Assembly (NCBI GenBank): GCA_028223755.1
Contig: JAOIUY010000008.1
Coordinates: forward strand, 1 to 64,000
Source: Pseudomonadales bacterium
Lineage (GTDB): Bacteria > Pseudomonadota > Gammaproteobacteria > Pseudomonadales > UBA7434
Direction of reading: 5' to 3'
DNA length: 64,000 nucleotides
Shown here: in pieces, positions 19,115 to 28,884 of the stretch
Layout of the letters: every line of letters starts with the position of its first letter
Position numbering within the stretch: the first letter of the stretch is position 1
The notes under the pieces: generated by a model
Database searches by the model: none
The model's input: the letters and a program-made list of their open reading frames with translations, nothing else
Told to the model about the DNA's origin: nothing
Position numbers and translations under genes: made by a program

Positions 19115-19648
19115 TTACTTCTTCTTAGCTTCTTTACGACGAACATACTCATCGGCGTAACGAACACCCTTACCTTTATAAGGCTCTGGTGGTCTAAAGG
19201 CGCGAATTTCAGCGGCAACCTGACCAACAGCTTGTTTATCAATACCTTTAATTACAACTTCTGTTTGGCTAGGCGTCTCAGCTGAAATACCTTCAGGTAA
19301 TACGTAATCAACAGGGTGAGAAAAACCCAATGTTAAGTTCAACGTTTTACCCGATGCTTTTGCACGATAACCAACACCGTTTAATTGCAACTTCTTCTCA
19401 AAACCTTCATTAACGCCAACAACCATGTTGCTAACCAACGAGCGAACTGTGCCGGACATCGCACGCGACTCTTTGCTGGTATTACGCGCTGCAAATGTCA
19501 GCACTGAATCATCAAGCTTTACTTCAACTAAGCTATGCACGTCTAACGACAAAGAACCTTTGCCACCTTTAACTGCAAGCGCTTGACCGTCAAGCTTAAC
19601 CTCAACACCCGAAGGGACTGAGACTGGATTATTTGCTACTCGAGACAT
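19115..19648 (-). CDS. rplF: 50S ribosomal protein L6
   Basis: 177 residues near the factor-binding site. It contains two repeated alpha/beta domains and the C-terminal signature [30 protein letters not shown]. The N-terminus [20 protein letters not shown] agrees with the family. Mutations in this gene family confer gentamicin tolerance in E. coli; nothing unusual is visible here. Confidence 0.98.
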   Translation of the reverse strand: MSRVANNPVSVPSGVEVKLDGQALAVKGGKGSLSLDVHSLVEVKLDDSVLTFAARNTSKESRAMSGTVRSLVSNMVVGVNEGFEKKLQLNGVGYRAKASGKTLNLTLGFSHPVDYVLPEGISAETPSQTEVVIKGIDKQAVGQVAAEIRAFRPPEPYKGKGVRYADEYVRRKEAKKK

Positions 19649-19745
19649 ATCAATTTACCTAACTATTTCTGATCGCTTTACGCTTAGTTCCAGAATTCTT
19701 TTATTACGGAAAGCAACATATGCCACCAACCGCCAACACACCGAA

Positions 19746-20141
19746 TTAAAATACGGTGCAAATAACCTCACCACCAACACCAGCAGTACGAGCCTGCTTG
19801 TCAGTCATAACACCTTTGCTGGTCGAAACAATAGCGATACCTAAACCGCCACGTACTTTTGGCAACTCTTCTGAGCCAGAATAAGCACGTAAACCAGGAC
19901 GACTTGCGCGGTGAATTTCTTCAATAACCGCACGACCTTCATGGTATTTCAAACCAATAGACAGCTGCGCTTTACCGCTGTTGTCATTTACATCAACCGT
20001 CGATACAAAGCCTTCTTGCTTAAGCACGTTCGCAATCGCAACTTTAGTCTTAGAAGACGGCATACTAACAACCGTTTTCTCAGCCATTTGTGCGTTACGA
20101 ATTCGAGCCAACATATCGGCGATAGGGTCTTGCATACTCAT
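19746..20141 (-). CDS. rpsH: 30S ribosomal protein S8
   Basis: 131 residues, binds the central domain of 16S rRNA and in E. coli represses the spc operon by binding the rplE leader. [18 protein letters not shown] and the C-terminal [26 protein letters not shown] are diagnostic. The ATG at 20141 is chosen over one at 20147 because the GGAGA ribosome site abuts the latter directly and sits six bases from the former. Confidence 0.97.
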   Translation of the reverse strand: MSMQDPIADMLARIRNAQMAEKTVVSMPSSKTKVAIANVLKQEGFVSTVDVNDNSGKAQLSIGLKYHEGRAVIEEIHRASRPGLRAYSGSEELPKVRGGLGIAIVSTSKGVMTDKQARTAGVGGEVICTVF

Positions 20142-20223
20142 AATCATTCTCCAGCCAGACTTACTTATTAATAGCAGTCAGGCCACAAACCTAATTTAAC
20201 TAACTATTCTGTTTTTAACTTTA

Positions 20224-20529
20224 CTACCAGCTCGCTTTAACGAGACCTGGTACATATCCATTCATTGCAGCTTTACGCAACTTGTTACGGCACAGTCCAA
20301 ATTTGCGATAAACGCCATGCGGACGACCGGTAATCTGACAGCGACGACGCTGACGACTTGCGCTTGCATTACGTGGCTGCTTTTGAAGCGCCATTTGTGC
20401 GTCCCAACGATCTTCATCGCTAGCATTTTGGTCAAGAATAATCGCTTTTAAAGCGGCACGCTTAGCTGCAAATTTTGCAACTGTTTTTGCGCGCTTTTCT
20501 TCTCGCTGTATCATTGATTGTTTAGCCAT
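20224..20529 (-). CDS. rpsN: 30S ribosomal protein S14
   Basis: 101 residues, the long zinc-free form. The usual CxxC pairs are absent and the [28 protein letters not shown] block is intact. The ATG at 20529 gives [13 protein letters not shown], matching the family; an in-frame TTG just before it is unlikely. Head assembly protein, in normal spc order between rplE and rpsH. Confidence 0.97.
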   Translation of the reverse strand: MAKQSMIQREEKRAKTVAKFAAKRAALKAIILDQNASDEDRWDAQMALQKQPRNASASRQRRRCQITGRPHGVYRKFGLCRNKLRKAAMNGYVPGLVKASW

Positions 20530-20584
20530 CAATCATTGCCTCTAAATCTTTTAAGATTCTGCTTTTAAATTTCTAAATAAATAC

Positions 20585-21124
20585 TTAAGTACGAAACGGA
20601 AAGTTAAAGGCCGCTAATAATGCACGCCCTTGATCATCAGTTTTCGCGGTTGTTGTAATTGCGATATCTAAACCGCGAATCGCATCAATCTTGTCATACT
20701 CAATCTCTGGGAAAATGATCTGCTCATTAACACCCATTGAGTAGTTACCACGACCGTCAAAAGATTTCGCATTTAAACCACGGAAGTCACGAATACGTGG
20801 AATCGAAATAGCAATCAAACGATCTAAAAATTCGTACATGCGCTCACGACGCAATGTCACTTTACAACCGATCGGCCAGTCTTCACGAACTTTAAAGCCT
20901 GCAATCGATTTGCGCGCGCGAGTTACCACAACCTTTTGACCAGTAATCTGCTCAAGGTTAGCAACCGCATGCTCAAGAACCTTCTTATCACCTAACGCTT
21001 CACCCACACCCATATTCAAGGTGATCTTGGTAATGCGTGGCACTTCCATCACATTATCTAGACCCAACTCTTCTTTCAGTTTTGGGGCTAATTCAGTGTT
21101 GTATATTTCTTTTAATCTCGCCAT
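20585..21124 (-). CDS. rplE: 50S ribosomal protein L5
   Basis: 179 residues, binds 5S rRNA and contacts P-site t[24 protein letters not shown], the [21 protein letters not shown] block and [18 protein letters not shown] are conserved. In E. coli the S8 repressor binds near this start; I did not resolve an equivalent structure in the 51-base rplX-rplE spacer. Confidence 0.98.
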   Translation of the reverse strand: MARLKEIYNTELAPKLKEELGLDNVMEVPRITKITLNMGVGEALGDKKVLEHAVANLEQITGQKVVVTRARKSIAGFKVREDWPIGCKVTLRRERMYEFLDRLIAISIPRIRDFRGLNAKSFDGRGNYSMGVNEQIIFPEIEYDKIDAIRGLDIAITTTAKTDDQGRALLAAFNFPFRT

Positions 21125-21175
21125 TTTCTGCGCCTAATATCTAGCTGTTTAGCTAATACTCGAATGTAATCTTAA

Positions 21176-21487
21176 TCAGTCAACAAGCTCGTTGTTGGAT
21201 TTAAAAAATCGTACTTTTTTGCCGTCTTCTGTGCGAACACCAACACGGTCAGCCTTATCGGTAGCCGAGTTATATAATGCTACGTTAGAAGACTGTATTG
21301 GCGCTTCTTTTTCAATGATGCCGCCAGCAACACCGGCCTGTGGATTAGGCTTAGTGTGCTTCTTAATCATGTTGACGCCAGCAATTAACATGCGACCGTC
21401 ATCCATAATACGCGTGACTTTACCGCGCTTACCTTTGTCTTTACCGGCAATGATAATGACTTCATCTTCACTTTTGATTTTGTTCAT
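21176..21487 (-). CDS. rplX: 50S ribosomal protein L24
   Basis: 103 residues, an assembly-initiator protein of the large subunit near the exit tunnel. It contains the KOW motif ([20 protein letters not shown]) and [21 protein letters not shown]. Normal size and position. Confidence 0.98.
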   Translation of the reverse strand: MNKIKSEDEVIIIAGKDKGKRGKVTRIMDDGRMLIAGVNMIKKHTKPNPQAGVAGGIIEKEAPIQSSNVALYNSATDKADRVGVRTEDGKKVRFFKSNNELVD

Positions 21488-21554
21488 ATCTCAACTTTCT
21501 TCGTATGCATTAACAACGTGCTAATTAAATTAAGGCAGCTTGCCAATAACCCGT

Positions 21555-21923
21555 CTATAAAACTTCTGGCGCCAGAGAAACAATTTTCATAAATTTCTCG
21601 TTACGTAACTCACGTGTTACAGGTCCAAAAATACGTGTGCCGATTGGTGCTAGCGTGGTATTCAATAACACCGCCGCGTTGTCATCAAAGCGAATCAAAG
21701 AACCATCTGGGCGACGAACACCTTTTTTAGTTCTTACGACAACAGCGTTCATCACCTGGCCTTTTTTAACCTTACCGCGAGGAATTGCTTCCTTAACAGT
21801 AACTTTGATGATGTCACCAACTCGAGCGTAGCGACGATGAGAACCGCCCAACACTTTGATGCACATCACTCGACGCGCACCACTGTTATCAGCAACTTCC
21901 AAATAACTTTGCGTTTGAATCAT
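21555..21923 (-). CDS. rplN: 50S ribosomal protein L14
   Basis: 122 residues at the subunit interface, the docking site for the silencing factor RsfS, which is also encoded in this window at 38966-39310. [21 protein letters not shown] and [20 protein letters not shown] identify it. It follows rpsQ after 68 bases; no promoter was seen in that gap, so S10 and spc genes may be one transcript. Confidence 0.98.
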   Translation of the reverse strand: MIQTQSYLEVADNSGARRVMCIKVLGGSHRRYARVGDIIKVTVKEAIPRGKVKKGQVMNAVVVRTKKGVRRPDGSLIRFDDNAAVLLNTTLAPIGTRIFGPVTRELRNEKFMKIVSLAPEVL

Positions 21924-21991
21924 TGTCTAGCTCCAAAACCTTCTATCGCTTGCAGTCAAATGCAACAAGGCGACCTAAAAAACTTATTTAA

Positions 21992-22258
21992 TTAAACTTC
22001 TGATGCTCTCTCGACGATCTCTTGCAGCATCCAAGTTTTTGTTTTTGACAAAGGACGCGACTCACTAATCGCTACTAAATCGCCTTCGTTACATTCATTC
22101 TTTTCATCATGCGCGTGCAGTTTAGTAGAGCGGGTAATATATTTACCGTATAACGCGTGTTTAACACGGCGCTCAACCATAACAGTGATGGTTTTATCCA
22201 TTTTGTCACTGACTACTCGGCCAGTGATTTTGCGTACGCTTTTTTCTTGATCCGCCAT
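21992..22258 (-). CDS. rpsQ: 30S ribosomal protein S17
   Basis: 88 residues, OB-fold 16S rRNA binder. [22 protein letters not shown] and the [29 protein letters not shown] block are typical. It is the last gene of the classic S10 operon and lies three bases after rpmC. Confidence 0.98.
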   Translation of the reverse strand: MADQEKSVRKITGRVVSDKMDKTITVMVERRVKHALYGKYITRSTKLHAHDEKNECNEGDLVAISESRPLSKTKTWMLQEIVERASEV

Positions 22259-22261
22259 TAC

Positions 22262-22456
22262 TTACGCCTTCTTCGACTGTTCGTTCAATACTGTTTTAAT
22301 ACGTGCAATGGCACGCTGGTTAGTCTGCAGCAAATGCGTCTGGTTTAATTGGCCTGTCGCTTTGCGCGTGCGCAAACGAAACTGCTCTTCTAACAAACCG
22401 TGCAATTGTTCGTTTAACTGCTCTGCCGACTGCTCTCTCAATTCACTTGCTTTCAT
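22262..22456 (-). CDS. rpmC: 50S ribosomal protein L29
   Basis: 64 residues, helical hairpin at the exit tunnel that helps dock trigger factor and [23 protein letters not shown] and a C-terminal half ending VLNEQSKKA are standard. The start overlaps the rplP stop by one base. Confidence 0.97.
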   Translation of the reverse strand: MKASELREQSAEQLNEQLHGLLEEQFRLRTRKATGQLNQTHLLQTNQRAIARIKTVLNEQSKKA

Positions 22457-22869
22457 TACATTACCGTCCGCTTAACAAAAGTGGTAGGTAGTGGCAGTTT
22501 GGCCGCAGCCAACGCAAACGCTTCACGCGCCAACTCTTCAGTCACACCTTCTACTTCATAAAGAACTTTGCCAGGAAGCACTTGGGCTACCCAGTATTCA
22601 ACATTACCTTTACCCTTACCTTGACGAACTTCTAAAGGCTTTTGGGTAATCGGCTTATCTGGAAATACGCGAATCCAAATTTTACCGCCACGTTTAATGT
22701 GACGAGTCATCGCGCGTCGCGCTGCCTCAATCTGACGGGCAGTGATTCGACCACGACCAGTCGACTTTAGGCCGAACTCACCAAAGCTAACCTTACTGCC
22801 TCGATGCGCCAGACCACGGTTGCGACCTTTCTGGACCTTGCGGAATTTTGTGCGTTTAGGTTGTAACAT
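22456..22869 (-). CDS. rplP: 50S ribosomal protein L16
   Basis: 137 residues, near the A site and central protuberance. [39 protein letters not shown] and [22 protein letters not shown] are diagnostic. The conserved RIFPDKP stretch reads [12 protein letters not shown], including the Arg that YcfD-type oxygenases hydroxylate in E. coli. Confidence 0.98.
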   Translation of the reverse strand: MLQPKRTKFRKVQKGRNRGLAHRGSKVSFGEFGLKSTGRGRITARQIEAARRAMTRHIKRGGKIWIRVFPDKPITQKPLEVRQGKGKGNVEYWVAQVLPGKVLYEVEGVTEELAREAFALAAAKLPLPTTFVKRTVM

Positions 22870-22893
22870 CAGTCTTAACTCTTATTCCGTAAT

Positions 22894-23562
22894 CTATTGG
22901 TTGCTGCCAGCTGATTGCTCAGGCTGTGCCAACGTCTCTAAAACTTCGCCTTTGAAAATCCAGACTTTAATGCCCAAAATTCCGTAGGTAGTTAATGCTT
23001 CAAATGCTGCATAGTCGATATCTGCACGCAATGTATGAAGTGGAACACGACCTTCACGATACCACTCACTTCGTGCGATTTCGGCGCCGCCTAAACGACC
23101 ACCAACTTGAACCTTGATACCTTCAGCGCCAGCGCGCATTGCATTTTGTACAACACGCTTCATAGCACGACGAAACATAACGCGTCGCTCTAACTGACCA
23201 GCAATGTTTTGTGCAACAAGCTTCGCATCCAAATCAGGCTTGCGAATCTCTTCAATATTAATATGTACAGGCACATTTAATTTTGCAGTTAACTCTTTAC
23301 GCAACTTATCAACGTCTTCACCTTTTTTACCGATAACAATACCGGGGCGAGCCGTGTGGATAGTGATTCGTGCAGTTTGTGCAGGACGCTCAATAACGAC
23401 CTTGCTTACCGAAGCGCTTTTCAGCTTCTCTTCGATCAATTCACGAATTTTCAGATCGCCAATTAAGCGGTCTGCGTAATCCTTGCTTTCTGCATACCAA
23501 ACAGATGAATGCTGTTTAGTGATTCCCAATCGAATGCCTGTTGGGTGAACTTTTTGACCCAT
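22894..23562 (-). CDS. rpsC: 30S ribosomal protein S3
   Basis: 222 residues at the mRNA entry site with helicase-like activity. The N-terminal KH type II domain shows the GxxG loop in [20 protein letters not shown]. The C-terminal domain has [51 protein letters not shown] is the expected N-terminus. Confidence 0.98.
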   Translation of the reverse strand: MGQKVHPTGIRLGITKQHSSVWYAESKDYADRLIGDLKIRELIEEKLKSASVSKVVIERPAQTARITIHTARPGIVIGKKGEDVDKLRKELTAKLNVPVHINIEEIRKPDLDAKLVAQNIAGQLERRVMFRRAMKRVVQNAMRAGAEGIKVQVGGRLGGAEIARSEWYREGRVPLHTLRADIDYAAFEALTTYGILGIKVWIFKGEVLETLAQPEQSAGSNQ

Positions 23563-23585
23563 ATGGTCTCTCCAAACTCGCTGTA

Positions 23586-23915
23586 TTAATCAGCCACGCT
23601 AATTGTTATATGACAAGAACGTTTTAAAATACGATCAGCTCGGCCTTTGGCTCGCGGCTTAAGGCGCTTCAATGTTCGACCTTCGTTTACAAAAATACTT
23701 GATACTTTCAACTCATCAACATCTGCGCCTTCGTTGTGCTCAGCATTAGCAATCGCTGAGTTAAGCAACTTAAGGACAAGATCAGCTGCTTTCTTATTGC
23801 TGAACGTCAAAATATCTAGAGCATGCTCGGCGCTTTTACCGCGGATTTGATCCGCAATTAATCGGGCTTTTTGCGCCGATATCGTTGCACCTGATAATTT
23901 TGCTGAAACTTCCAT
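23586..23915 (-). CDS. rplV: 50S ribosomal protein L22
   Basis: 109 residues, with a long beta hairpin that lines the exit tunnel near the macrolide site. [21 protein letters not shown] and [26 protein letters not shown] fit. The ATG at 23915 is used rather than the in-frame TTG three bases upstream. Confidence 0.97.
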   Translation of the reverse strand: MEVSAKLSGATISAQKARLIADQIRGKSAEHALDILTFSNKKAADLVLKLLNSAIANAEHNEGADVDELKVSSIFVNEGRTLKRLKPRAKGRADRILKRSCHITISVAD

Positions 23916-23939
23916 CAATCTAACCTCTAGCTAACAAGC

Positions 23940-24215
23940 TTAACGCTTGGCTTTTTTGTCTGCTACATGCCCACGATAAGTACGTGTGGGAGAAAATTCG
24001 CCGAGCTTATGCCCAACCATATCTTCAGTAATAAATACCGGCACATGCTGACGGCCGTTATGAACTGCTAACGTCAAGCCAACCATATCCGGAGAAACCA
24101 TTGAACGACGAGACCAAGTCTTAATGGGTCGCTTTTCGTTCTTTTCGTTGGCTATCTCAACCTTCTTCATTAGATGAAGATCGATAAATGGACCTTTTTT
24201 CAGTGAACGTGGCAC
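23940..24215 (-). CDS. rpsS: 30S ribosomal protein S19
   Basis: 91 residues, head protein pairing with S13. [20 protein letters not shown] and the [24 protein letters not shown] end are diagnostic. It is located 17 bases after rplB and 24 before rplV. Confidence 0.98.
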   Translation of the reverse strand: MPRSLKKGPFIDLHLMKKVEIANEKNEKRPIKTWSRRSMVSPDMVGLTLAVHNGRQHVPVFITEDMVGHKLGEFSPTRTYRGHVADKKAKR

Positions 24216-24232
24216 GCTTCTTTCCTCTTCGC

Positions 24233-25060
24233 TTACTTAGCTTTGCGACGACGAACGATTAAATCGTTAGTACGCTTATTTTTACGAGTTTTGTAGCCCT
24301 TAGTTGGCATACCCCAAGGAGACACAGGATGACGACCACCTGAAGTCTTACCTTCACCACCACCATGCGGGTGATCAACTGGGTTCATAGCAACACCACG
24401 AACCGTTGGACGAACACCGCGCCAGCGTGAAGCACCTGCTTTACCCAGCGAACGAAGATTGTGCTCGCTGTTAGATACTTCACCCAATGTCGCACGACAC
24501 TCAGATAATACTTTACGCATTTCACCCGAACGTAAACGCAATGAAACATAAGCGCCGTCACGAGCAATTAACTGACAACTTCCGCCAGCACTTCGAACCA
24601 TTTGCGCACCTTTACCAGGCTTGAGCTCTACACAGTGAATCAAACTACCCACCGGCATATTTCTCAAAGGCAATGTATTGCCTGGCTTAATTGGCGCAGC
24701 TTCACCAGAGATAATTTCGTCTCCAGCTTTAACACCTTTTGGCGCAATAATGTATGAACGCGAACCATCGGCGTATAACACTAATGCTAAGTGAGCCGTA
24801 CGGTTTGGATCGTATTCCAAACGCTCAACCGTTGCAGGGATACCATCTTTGTTGCGCTTAAAATCAACAATACGATAGTGCTGCTTATGACCACCACCAC
24901 GATGACGGGTAGTGATTCGACCGGCATTGTTACGACCACCAGTTTTACTTTTCTTAGCCAACAGAGGCTTATGCGGTGCGCCTTTGTGCAAATCAGGATT
25001 AACCACTTTAACTACAAAGCGACGACCCGGTGATGTTGGCTTACTCTTAACGATTGGCAT
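24233..25060 (-). CDS. rplB: 50S ribosomal protein L2
   Basis: 275 residues, essential for subunit association and the peptidyl-transferase centre. [23 protein letters not shown] and the highly conserved [20 protein letters not shown] loop, with the His close to the catalytic centre, are intact. Normal length and place. Confidence 0.98.
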   Translation of the reverse strand: MPIVKSKPTSPGRRFVVKVVNPDLHKGAPHKPLLAKKSKTGGRNNAGRITTRHRGGGHKQHYRIVDFKRNKDGIPATVERLEYDPNRTAHLALVLYADGSRSYIIAPKGVKAGDEIISGEAAPIKPGNTLPLRNMPVGSLIHCVELKPGKGAQMVRSAGGSCQLIARDGAYVSLRLRSGEMRKVLSECRATLGEVSNSEHNLRSLGKAGASRWRGVRPTVRGVAMNPVDHPHGGGEGKTSGGRHPVSPWGMPTKGYKTRKNKRTNDLIVRRRKAK

Positions 25061-25102
25061 TTTTGCTAATCTCCAAAATCTACTTCTACGCGTTCAACGA
25101 AA

Positions 25103-25399
25103 TTATTCGGCTAACGCAAAATCAATATCATGGCCTTCGGCCAGACGAACATAAGCTTTCTTAATGCCAGGACGACGGTTCTCGCCATGACGATTACGCT
25201 TCAGCTTGCCTTTTAAGTTACTTACCTGAACCGCTTCTACTTTTACCTTGAACAACAGTTCAACAGCACGCTTAATTTCAAGCTTAGTCGCAGTAGGCGT
25301 TACACGAAAAACAACTGCGTTAGAGGCATCGCCAGCTAATGCTGCTTTTTCAGAAATATGAGGAGCAACGAGAACCTTTAAAATTCGCTCTTGATTCAT
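25103..25399 (-). CDS. rplW: 50S ribosomal protein L23
   Basis: 98 residues, docking platform for trigger factor and SRP at the tunnel exit. [21 protein letters not shown] and [20 protein letters not shown] match. The start overlaps the rplD stop by four bases (ATGA type), indicating translational coupling. Confidence 0.97.
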   Translation of the reverse strand: MNQERILKVLVAPHISEKAALAGDASNAVVFRVTPTATKLEIKRAVELLFKVKVEAVQVSNLKGKLKRNRHGENRRPGIKKAYVRLAEGHDIDFALAE

Positions 25400-26013
25400 C
25401 CCAACACCTCATCAAATTTCTTCAGCGCTTCAACAGTAATAATGACCTTCTCAGAAGAGACAAGACTTACTGGATCACAGCCGCTTACATCAAGCACTTC
25501 AACCTTATGCAGGTTGCGTGATGATAAATACAAATTACTGCTAACGTCTTCAGTGACGATCAACGCACCGGCCAGATCGAACTCAGCCAACTTAGCGACT
25601 AACAACTTAGTCTTAGGCTCTGCAAGATCGAACGACTCAACAACGATTAAACGCTCTTGACGTGCTAGCTCAGACAAAATGGTACGCATTGCTGCGCGAT
25701 ACATTTTGCGATTAACTTTATGTGAATGATCTTGTGGACGCGCCGCAAAAGTCACACCACCCGTACGCCAAATTGGGCTACGGATAGTACCGGCACGTGC
25801 TCGGCCAGTACCTTTTTGACGCCAAGGCTTAGCCCCACCGCCGCTCACATCAGAGCGTGTTTTTTGTGCTCGTGTACCCTGACGCGCGCCCGCGAGATAC
25901 GCGACCACAACCTGGTGTACAAGATCTTCGTTATATTCTCTGCCAAATGTGTTGTCAGATACTTCTACCGTACCCGCGCTGACATTACCTGGCGCAGCAA
26001 GTGCTAACTGCAT
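25396..26013 (-). CDS. rplD: 50S ribosomal protein L4
   Basis: 205 residues. It has an extended loop in the exit tunnel ([27 protein letters not shown]) and a globular surface domain. In E. coli L4 represses the S10 operon by acting on its leader. Candidate target structures exist at 27185-27245, but this is inference. Confidence 0.98.
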   Translation of the reverse strand: MQLALAAPGNVSAGTVEVSDNTFGREYNEDLVHQVVVAYLAGARQGTRAQKTRSDVSGGGAKPWRQKGTGRARAGTIRSPIWRTGGVTFAARPQDHSHKVNRKMYRAAMRTILSELARQERLIVVESFDLAEPKTKLLVAKLAEFDLAGALIVTEDVSSNLYLSSRNLHKVEVLDVSGCDPVSLVSSEKVIITVEALKKFDEVLG

Positions 26014-26040
26014 AGTTTACATCCCCCTCCGAGTACCGGT

Positions 26041-26682
26041 TTAATTTTTGGCCTTGACGGCTGGCTTAATAAAAACATCACCGCCCGGCGCACCCGGGAT
26101 AGCACCCTTGACCAGAATCATATTGCGCTCGGCATCGACTCTGACCACTTCTAAATTCTGTACAGTGACTTGCTCTGCACCCATATGTCCGGACATTTTC
26201 TTGCCCTTAAATACACGTCCTGGTGTTTGGCACTGACCAATCGAACCGTTTGAACGGTGAGAGATCGAGTTACCATGCGTGGCGTCTTGCATGCTGAAAT
26301 TCCAGCGCTTGATACCACCTTGAAAACCTTTACCTTTTGATTGGCCGGTTACATCAATCTTTTGGCCAACTTCAAAAGTATCAACAGTGATTTCACCGCC
26401 AATTTTTAATTCTTCGTTTGCTTCCTCAAGACGCAACTCCCAAAGACCACGGCCTGCGCCAGTCTCTGCTTTAGCAAAATGCCCAGCGGCAGTTTTGTTG
26501 ACACGGGAAGCGCGACGAGTACCCGAGGTTACCTGAACAGCATCATAGCCATCAGTCTCGATCGTCTTAACTTGAGTAATACGGTTTGGTTCGACTTCGA
26601 CCACACTTACAGGGATGGATGCACCATCTTCTGTAAATACACGAGTCATGCCGCTCTTGCGGCCAACTAGACCAATTGTCAT
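26041..26682 (-). CDS. rplC: 50S ribosomal protein L3
   Basis: 213 residues, one of the first proteins in 50S assembly. The ATG at 26682 ([16 protein letters not shown]) is chosen because it has an AGAGG site upstream and matches the family; the longer open frame to 26742 is not expected. [20 protein letters not shown] retains the Gln of the region methylated by PrmB in E. coli. Confidence 0.97.
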   Translation of the reverse strand: MTIGLVGRKSGMTRVFTEDGASIPVSVVEVEPNRITQVKTIETDGYDAVQVTSGTRRASRVNKTAAGHFAKAETGAGRGLWELRLEEANEELKIGGEITVDTFEVGQKIDVTGQSKGKGFQGGIKRWNFSMQDATHGNSISHRSNGSIGQCQTPGRVFKGKKMSGHMGAEQVTVQNLEVVRVDAERNMILVKGAIPGAPGGDVFIKPAVKAKN

Positions 26683-26853
26683 TTCTATAAAACCTCTCAG
26701 TGTACGGGGCTGGTTACCCGCTATGGCCGCCTTCGACTCCATTAGAACCGTCGGTTACGACCAGTCAAAACAGAATACGAGCGTTACACATCAGTCCGTT
26801 TTAGTTGATAAGGCTATCGCCTAAAACGATTTCTTCTCGACTCGCTTGCGCGA

Positions 26854-27168
26854 TTAGCCGAGGCTAATTTGAACTTCTACGCCTGCCGCCAGATCCAGCT
26901 TCATTAAAGCATCCACTGTTTTTTCTGTTGGCTCGACAATATCCATCATGCGTTTATGTGTACGAATTTCGTACTGATCACGCGCATCTTTATTAACATG
27001 CGGTGAAACTAATACTGTAAAACGCTCTTTGCGTGTAGGAAGGGGGATAGGACCGCGAACTTGAGCACCTGTACGACGCGCAGTTTCTACGATTTCTGCA
27101 GCAGATAGATCGATCAGTTTATGATCGAACGCTTTCAATCGAATTCTAATTCGTTGATTTTGAACCAC
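26854..27168 (-). CDS. rpsJ: 30S ribosomal protein S10
   Basis: 104 residues, head protein and NusE partner in antitermination. [23 protein letters not shown] and [33 protein letters not shown] are diagnostic. A GTG at 27168 gives the expected N-terminus (VQNQRIRIR), with GAGG seven bases before it; an in-frame GTG at 27180 overlaps that ribosome site. First gene of the S10 operon. Confidence 0.97.
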   Translation of the reverse strand: MVQNQRIRIRLKAFDHKLIDLSAAEIVETARRTGAQVRGPIPLPTRKERFTVLVSPHVNKDARDQYEIRTHKRMMDIVEPTEKTVDALMKLDLAAGVEVQISLG

Positions 27169-27282
27169 TTTATACCTCACTAAGCAAAGAACCAGTTCTT
27201 TGTTTTATTAAAAAGAACCGTAATTGTCGCGCCATTCTCAGGCGCTAACTCATTTAACATTTATTTCACTGTCAAAAAGAGA
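27169..27282 (-). promoter_or_regulatory. S10 operon leader with hairpins
   Basis: About 115 bases between the predicted transcription start and the rpsJ GTG. Reading minus, GCGCC/GGCGC (27245-27241 with 27233-27229, seven-base loop) is followed by the perfect 18-base dyad CAAAGAAC/GTTCTTTG (27202-27185), just before the ribosome site. In E. coli the S10 leader is the L4 target; similarity here is only by position and structure. Confidence 0.5.
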
Positions 27283-27288
27283 GCGCGC

Positions 27289-27317
27289 ATTCTAATGGTG
27301 AGTTGGTGGAGTGTCAA
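27289..27317 (-). promoter_or_regulatory. S10 operon promoter
   Basis: On the minus strand a consensus TTGACA (27317-27312), exactly 17 spacer bases and TAGAAT (27294-27289) are followed by a GCGCGC discriminator, the pattern of growth-rate and ppGpp-controlled ribosomal promoters. This is the best promoter match I see in the window, and it makes the S10 cluster independent of any upstream gene. Confidence 0.8.
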
Positions 27318-27446
27318 ACGATATTTAGGATAAACAACAAGGCTTTAAGCCAATTATTGACGCTAACAGAAAAGCTAAGTGCCAAAGGCAGGTTTTTTAG
27401 CAAAATAAGAAAATATCTATATAGAAGAAAGAAGACGGTAAAGGAA

Positions 27447-28580
27447 TTACTCAGACAAACCAAAAAAATCTTTAACGGCAATGTGGTCCCTCATTGCGTC
27501 CTCATACCCACAAGTAATCAATTCACGACAAAACGCCGCTTCAAACAAAACGTAACTGGCCAAGCTGCCACCGCCGCCCTTAGTATTGGCACCCATTGCC
27601 TTTAATACTCGGCGTAAACCAAAGGGCAAATCGCCAATATGCTCAGAGGCCAGCGCATCCAAATCAATAGAAGGCCGAATCACCAGCATATCAATAGGCT
27701 TTAGCGTTTCAGGCTGAAAGTGAGGTGCCTCATTGGCAAGAATCCCCAACGCCTCATTTACACGCACTAAATTGTCTAAATCATTCTCTAAAGTATCAAT
27801 AAATGCTGAATTGAAGATATGACCTAGCGTTTGTGCTAATGAAGGGGGGTGATCACGACGAGCCGAAATACGGCTTTTGCTGTGACCTCGCACACCAACA
27901 GCAACAATCCGGTCAGCTCCCAGCTTTAACGCCGAACTCAACGGAGCCAATTGACGCAATGAACCATCACCAAAGTATTGTCGACCGATCTTCTCAGCAG
28001 GGAAAACACCCGGAATAGCCGTCGACGCCAATAAATGTTCGACAGCCAAGCGGGCTGGCACACCAATTCGCTTACTGCGACGCCAGCAATTCAGCGACTC
28101 ATTGCCCTGAAAAAAGCTGACCGAATTACCGGTGGCATAACTGGTTGCCGTCACTGCGACAGCATCAAGCAAACCTGCATCAATACGCTTTTGGATATTA
28201 TTAAAACGAATAGTGTGTGATAACAAATCGCGAAGCGGCTCATTATCTAGCAACGCCAATGATCGCTCTTGTGCAAATCGATTGCTTAATAAGGACATGC
28301 CTATTCTTGCGCCACTTGCCATCAAATCGACACCGCGGGCCTTAACCACGCGATTTACATGCAGATTTGTCCAAATTTTTTCAACCTTCTTAACACCTAA
28401 GCGAAAATTATTCGCCGAAGAGGCCAGCGCCACGGCATTTAGCGCACCAGCAGAGGTACCACTAATAATGGTAAAGGGATTAGCAGCATGTTTTGGGTGT
28501 AAATCAGCGATCGCCTTTAAAACGCCGACCTGATAAGCACCTCGTGCACCACCACCTGAGAGTACAAGACCTGTTTTCAT
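27447..28580 (-). CDS. Patatin-like phospholipase
   Basis: A 377-residue hydrolase with a Ser-Asp dyad. The oxyanion loop GGGARGAYQVGVL is at residues 9-21, the nucleophile Ser43 in GTSAG, and the Asp in the DGSLR motif near residue 208. No signal peptide, so it is cytosolic or membrane-peripheral. It would release fatty acids from phospholipids or lysophospholipids. It lies 130 bases before the S10 promoter, in the place where tuf or rpsL-rpsG-fusA would usually be found. I see no convincing terminator after it. Confidence 0.9.
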   Translation of the reverse strand: MKTGLVLSGGGARGAYQVGVLKAIADLHPKHAANPFTIISGTSAGALNAVALASSANNFRLGVKKVEKIWTNLHVNRVVKARGVDLMASGARIGMSLLSNRFAQERSLALLDNEPLRDLLSHTIRFNNIQKRIDAGLLDAVAVTATSYATGNSVSFFQGNESLNCWRRSKRIGVPARLAVEHLLASTAIPGVFPAEKIGRQYFGDGSLRQLAPLSSALKLGADRIVAVGVRGHSKSRISARRDHPPSLAQTLGHIFNSAFIDTLENDLDNLVRVNEALGILANEAPHFQPETLKPIDMLVIRPSIDLDALASEHIGDLPFGLRRVLKAMGANTKGGGGSLASYVLFEAAFCRELITCGYEDAMRDHIAVKDFFGLSE

Positions 28581-28884
28581 CTTTATAGTCTAGCCAATCC
28601 AGAGCATTCGGCTAGTCATCAAGATTAAAAAACCAAAAGAATTCAACTAATTACGTTCTAGCCGATTTATCGCCCCCAAATATCTTCGAAGACAGCAGGG
28701 TCAGCCTGTTAGAGAGCAGCAAGCCGTTCACTTAGGCCTGCGGTGCTCTGGAATTATCGATAACAGCCAAGATCGGTATCTTTTGGATTTTTCTTAGCAT
28801 AAAACCTAAAAATTCGCGTTTTTTTTGCGCCCAGTTCCTGTATGCTGCCCACCATTTTTATCATGACAGAACCGAGTTGAGACA
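28581..28884. other. Divergent spacer between patatin gene and fusA2
   Basis: 304 bases that must hold promoters for both genes. A TATGCT hexamer (28841-28846) might be a -10 for fusA2, but no fitting -35 is seen. No open frame, repeat or strong hairpin was found. Confidence 0.4.
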
